DNA from: an uncultured Collinsella sp.
GTDB lineage: Bacteria > Actinomycetota > Coriobacteriia > Coriobacteriales > Coriobacteriaceae
DNA: 64,000 nucleotides
NCBI GenBank assembly: GCA_900758475.1
Contig: CAAERQ010000031.1
Span: forward strand, 40,488 to 104,487
Direction of reading: 5' to 3'
The notes beneath the pieces are model-generated. The model did not search any database and was not told where the DNA came from. It was given only the letters and a program-made list of their open reading frames with translations. Both the position numbers and the translations under genes were made by a program. Shown here in pieces: positions 60,592 through 64,000 of the stretch; position 1 is the first letter of the stretch, and each line of letters opens with the position of its first letter.

Positions 60592-61173
60592 TTACGATAG
60601 TTTTTGAATCGCGCGCGCGACGCGAGCGATGGGCAGGCCCACCACGTTGTAGAAGTCGCCCGAAATATCATGCACGAGCATGCGCCCGCCGACGCCCTGG
60701 ATGCCGTAGGCGCCGGCTTTGTCCATGGGCTCGCCCGAGGCGACGTAGCGCTCAATCTGCTCGTCGGTGAGCTCATAGAACGTCACGTCGGTCACATCGA
60801 CAAACGACAGGCTCTCGGCGGCGTGCGGGGCTGTGACGTCTCCGGCTCTAACGATGCAGACGCCGGTTGCGACCTGGTGCGTGCGCCCCGAGAGCTCGTG
60901 GAGCATGGTGCGAGCTTCCTCCTCGTTTGCCGGCTTGCCCAAAAGCTTGCCATCGAAGGTGACGATGGTGTCGGCCGCGATGGTCAGCTCATTGGGCTCG
61001 GCGTGCTCGGCGGCAACGGCGGCAGCCTTAGCGCGAGCTAAGCGCTCGACAAGCGTAAGCGGGGTTTCGTCATCAAAAGGAGTCTCGTCGATGTCAGCGG
61101 GAATGACGCGGATGTCGTAGCCCGCTTCGCGCATGAGCTCGATGCGGCGCGGTGATTGCGAAGCCAAAATCAT
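60592..61173 (-). CDS. maf: Maf-like nucleotide pyrophosphatase
   Basis: 193 residues. MILASQSPRRIELMREAGY is the hallmark start, with DETPFDDE, IAADTIVTFDGKLLGKP and the C-terminal GAYGIQGVGGRMLVHDISGDFYNVVGLPI. Hydrolyses dTTP/UTP or modified nucleotides and prevents their incorporation. The ATG overlaps the upstream stop (ATGA), so it is coupled to the DJ-1 gene. Confidence 0.95.
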   Translation of the reverse strand: MILASQSPRRIELMREAGYDIRVIPADIDETPFDDETPLTLVERLARAKAAAVAAEHAEPNELTIAADTIVTFDGKLLGKPANEEEARTMLHELSGRTHQVATGVCIVRAGDVTAPHAAESLSFVDVTDVTFYELTDEQIERYVASGEPMDKAGAYGIQGVGGRMLVHDISGDFYNVVGLPIARVARAIQKLS

Positions 61174-61712
61174 AGCTGAATGCCCTCGGCAACCTTCTCG
61201 ACAGCCTTGTCGCCGGCGAGCGTGCGCAGCAGCTCAAGCGCAAAGGGGAGCGACTGGGCCATGCCGCTGGCGGTGATGATGTTGCCGTCGTGCGTGACCT
61301 TGTCGCCGGTATAGGCGCCCTCGGGGAAGCTCTTCTCAAAGCCGGGGAAGCACGTGGCGTGGCGTCCCTCGAGCAGGTCAAGTTCGCCCAGGATAAACGG
61401 AGCGGCGCAGATGGCGGCAACATGCTTGGTCGCTGCGAACTCGCAGACTACGTCGCAGACGCGCTGGTCGGCGCGCAGGTTGGTGGCGCCGGGCAGACCG
61501 CCAGGCAGCACGACGCAGTCATACTCGTCAAAGTTAATCTCGTCAAAGAGTGCGTCGCAGGTTACGGGAATCTGCAGCGAGCTTACGACCTCGCGCGTGG
61601 GCATGATCGAGACGAGCGTGGCGCGCACGCCGCCGCGACGCATGACATCGACCATGGTCAGGCATTCAATCGTTTCAAAGCCATCGGCGGCAAGAACGGC
61701 AACGCTGGGCAT
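61170..61712 (-). CDS. DJ-1/PfpI family protein
   Basis: 180 residues. VAVLAADGFETIECLTMVDVMRRGG, LPGGLPGATNL and the nucleophile elbow AAICAAPFIL with its Cys define the family, whose members act as glyoxalases/deglycases or chaperones. ATG 61712 follows AAGGAACC. Translationally coupled to maf. Confidence 0.92.
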   Translation of the reverse strand: MPSVAVLAADGFETIECLTMVDVMRRGGVRATLVSIMPTREVVSSLQIPVTCDALFDEINFDEYDCVVLPGGLPGATNLRADQRVCDVVCEFAATKHVAAICAAPFILGELDLLEGRHATCFPGFEKSFPEGAYTGDKVTHDGNIITASGMAQSLPFALELLRTLAGDKAVEKVAEGIQL

Positions 61713-61918
61713 AAGGGTTCCTTTCTTAGGGCGGCATACAATTAGCCGTCTTATACCCCGAAGGCCCCCGCTTGCCACGCACCATTCCCCAATGATTTTG
61801 ATCCCCGCCCCAGAAAATCATGCAGGGTGGATGGGTGTTGCGCACTAGGAGGGGCTTGCGGCGCGGCGATAAAATTTCGGCATCCGTCATCTTTCGCAAC
61901 ATGAGGAGCTGATTTGTG

Positions 61919-62212
61919 ATGATTAGTGTATTCGATCTTCTCGTTTTGCTAGTTGTATTTGGTGGTGTCGCGGCTGTCGCCTTTGCTGTTATCTTGAACA
62001 AGGAATCGTCGAATAAGCCTCAGCCTCCGCAGTCCAATCCGTACCAGCAAATGCCTCCCGCGCAGCAGGTTCCGCCGCTTCAGCAGACGCCGACCACGAT
62101 CGACGATGCTCAGCCAGTTGAGCCTACTTATTTCTGTGCCCAGTGCGGGTCAAAGCTGGAGACAAATGCCTCCTTCTGCCAAAACTGCGGCGCTCCCGTC
62201 AACCACCAGTGA
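61919..62212 (+). CDS. Small membrane protein with C-terminal zinc ribbon
   Basis: A 97-residue protein: one N-terminal membrane helix (VFDLLVLLVVFGGVAAVAFAVIL), a Pro/Gln-rich linker and a zinc ribbon with CAQCGSKLETNASFCQNCG. Zinc-ribbon proteins of this kind are common in Gram-positive envelopes; function unknown. ATG 61919 (or GTG 61916) follows GGAG. Confidence 0.8.
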   Translation: MISVFDLLVLLVVFGGVAAVAFAVILNKESSNKPQPPQSNPYQQMPPAQQVPPLQQTPTTIDDAQPVEPTYFCAQCGSKLETNASFCQNCGAPVNHQ

Positions 62213-62218
62213 TTTTTC

Positions 62219-62274
62219 TGGGACGGGGATTAAATAATCATTCGGTACTCGATGATGTTTAATCCCCCGTCCCA
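62219..62274. repeat. GGGAC-type palindrome between zinc-ribbon gene and propeller gene
   Basis: 62219-62234 pairs with 62258-62274 over about 16 bases with one bulge; the 23-base centre holds a small stem. Probably terminates the zinc-ribbon gene. Confidence 0.75.
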
Positions 62275-62393
62275 TTTTCATCATGCGCCACCGACTTTTT
62301 TGCTCGCTGGGAATTGTTGCGCAACAGATTTTGCTTTTTCGGGCTTAGCGTAGTCTCAGCTCATATTCACCTCTCGACTGAAAGGGGCAACCA

Positions 62394-63930
62394 TGCCAAG
62401 AACAAGAAAAATGAAATGGGGGGGCTTCTAATAGCCGGCCTGGCGCTGGCTGCTAGCCTTATTGTCGCGCCGCTGGGCGCCTACGCTGCCGACGTCCCCA
62501 CGCCGGAATTCAAAGAAACATATACGGTGGAAAGCGCTGAGCGTGTTGTGTGCCGATCTTTATCGGGGAAGTACATCGTCTTTAACGAGGATAATAATGG
62601 TGACCCCGGTGATTATGGAACGGTTTTAAACGTTGAAGACGGAACGCAGAAGCGTGTCAAAATGTCCCTCGAGAACAGCTGGGATGGCTACTGCTGCTTC
62701 TCTTCCGATGAAAAGACGTTATATGCGTACGACGAGGATAGCCTGTCGGTTACCGCCTATGATTTGAGTTCAAATAAATCAAAGACTTATAAGCTTGGAA
62801 GTTCCGTTATTGCAGATGGCGGTGCGCATCGTTTTCAGCTGTCTGAAGACGGAAAATCATTTCTATTTCTTTCGGGATCTCGATCGATTCAGTTTTGCAA
62901 GTACAATTTCGAAAAAGATGAGATTGAGGAGCAATTTGCTATAGATGGTGAAACTCTTGGCGTTGAGCCCTCTTTTGAGGTAATGCGAGACGATGTAATA
63001 CGAGACGACTACTGGCTGTCTTCGGATGGTATGTACGGATACATAGTGTTCGATGGGTCTGAAGATGGCAAAAGTTGCAATAAAATAGTTACCTATGACT
63101 TGGGCACAGCTTCGATTGCCAATATCGTTAGCGTTGAACTGGATACGGAAAGCAGTTATGGAGCCGTCTATCCTTTGGGCCTTTGTTTTTCCGGCATTCC
63201 AATTACTTCGGACAAAGGCACCGTCCTTAACAACGGCGCTCTGTTGTCGAAGAATGGAGAAATGACAAATGATGCTGTCTGCGGTCTTTCAGAGCCTGAC
63301 TACCCGAATGAAGATGATGGCATTTGCTCGGTTAATTCGAGCGGCTCATTGGCTTTAATTGCGCAGGGTAATGATACTTCTTCTGACGAAGTCGCGGTAT
63401 ATGATTGTGCTTCGGGCAAGCAGGGGGAGAAAGTAAAGCCGTCTAGTCCGGTTGGCGCTTATGGTTCATTGTCCAATGATGGCCGATATGTGCTCGGAAT
63501 TGATAATAATGACAAGATGGTATTGCTTGATTTAAATAAGAACGTTGCTTCTAAGACGCCTTTAAAGAGCGGAGGCAGGCTCTGGTTTGCTGATGACGAT
63601 ACGCTGGTTTGTAGTATGGGTCATGCTGAAAAGGGCATTCGGGTTGATGTGTACAAGTCGAACATTGCGCGAAGTCCTCTAAAAACAGCGTTATCTGAAA
63701 AGGCAGAAGAGTCTTTCTTGCACAGTCCTGTTATTATCGGCGCAATTGCCGTTGCATTGGCTGTTGTCGTTATCGTCGTCGTATTTGTCGTCCGAAGGAA
63801 GATGGCGTCTTGCGTAGCCACTGATTCTCAGGCGGCCCCTCCGAGATCCGCTTCCGACTCGCATCTTAGCCCTTTGCGCCAGCAGGGCTCGCCTCGGTTT
63901 AATGGCGCTGTTAGCGCCGGGCGATTTTAG
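62394..63930 (+). CDS. Secreted/membrane beta-propeller-like protein, signal peptide interrupted at a G7 tract
   Basis: About 500 residues. The body shows repeated beta-propeller-like blades (GDYGTVLNVEDGTQKRVKMS, KTLYAYDEDSLSVTAYDLS, NDGRYVLGIDNNDKMVLLDLN) and a C-terminal membrane helix (VIIGAIAVALAVVVIVVVFVV) with basic RRKMAS and a polar tail. ATG 62394 has AAAGGGG upstream, but its frame stops after MPRTRKMKWGGF. Adding one G to the G7 run (62418-62424) joins it to GLLIAGLALAASLIVAPLGAYA, giving a perfect signal peptide. In the present sequence only the weak in-frame ATG 62416 could start the body. Function unknown. The sequence is AT-richer than its neighbours. Confidence 0.75.
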
Positions 63931-64000
63931 CCGCTAATAGTCAAACTATTTTGACCAATCCCGGTCACCGAATAATGGCCACCGTGCCTCCCCGCCGCCA
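63931..64000. other. Window end, no gene
   Basis: Only 70 bases remain after the stop. A small inverted repeat GTCAAA...TTTGAC (about 63940-63954) is visible; nothing else. Confidence 0.3.

Overview
This window looks like chromosomal DNA of a gut Coriobacteriia species, most likely Collinsella or a close relative. That is inferred from the roughly 60% G+C sequence, the gene complement and the dense short GC hairpins between genes; no database was searched. Most of the window is ordinary metabolic and housekeeping sequence. I saw no rRNA, tRNA, CRISPR array or complete transposase gene.

Layout. 0-2 kb: an SOS-type operon (Y-family polymerase plus YolD-like protein) behind tandem LexA boxes. 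2-4.6 kb: a truncated Fe-ADH-like gene and pgi. 4.6-7.5 kb: an unusual three-gene minus-strand cassette (unknown protein, ClpP-like protease, VirD4/TraG-like ATPase). 8-10.6 kb: two HAD phosphatases and a fructoselysine-kinase-like PfkB kinase. 10.7-15.8 kb: a MITE-like inverted repeat, TatD and TcdA, a tiny holin-like toxin candidate with a LexA box in its promoter, an sdpR-sdpI pair and ettA. 16-25.4 kb: two Coriobacteria-type hypothetical proteins, nadE, an aminotransferase, ldh, a lipase-like protein and a nucleoid-associated protein. 25.5-30.9 kb: the acetyl-branch diaminopimelate/lysine genes (dapH, dapB, an in-frame lysA-dapA fusion under a lysine riboswitch, and a divergent M20 deacetylase).

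31-38.8 kb: a HigA-like regulator behind another LexA-like box, a lipoprotein with a hairpin-masked ribosome site, an XRE regulator plus membrane Ser/Thr kinase, a cell-wall hydrolase, a MOSC protein, and an ATP-grasp ligase next to an aspartate racemase. 38.9-42.4 kb: an ECF transporter (T, fused A-A and S subunits) behind a leader peptide with three consecutive Trp codons and a terminator, which marks it as a tryptophan importer. 42.6-50.3 kb: a surface C69 dipeptidase, a lipid kinase, RNase D, a YugP peptidase, xseA-xseB and a HIT protein. 50.3-64 kb: a frameshifted LysR gene and an MFS exporter, two tandem acetate kinases facing pta, glf plus a glycosyltransferase, a P1 peptidase, Maf, a DJ-1 protein, and a secreted propeller-like protein whose signal peptide is interrupted at a G7 tract.

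The most distinctive features are (a) the ClpP/VirD4 cassette, (b) families of intergenic double-hairpin elements whose centres are conserved while their stems differ but stay complementary, (c) three SOS-type operators outside the classical repair genes, and (d) RNA control of amino-acid genes by the Trp leader and the lysine riboswitch. Genes are packed into short operons. Six gene pairs share the same 8-base stop/start overlap, suggesting translational coupling.
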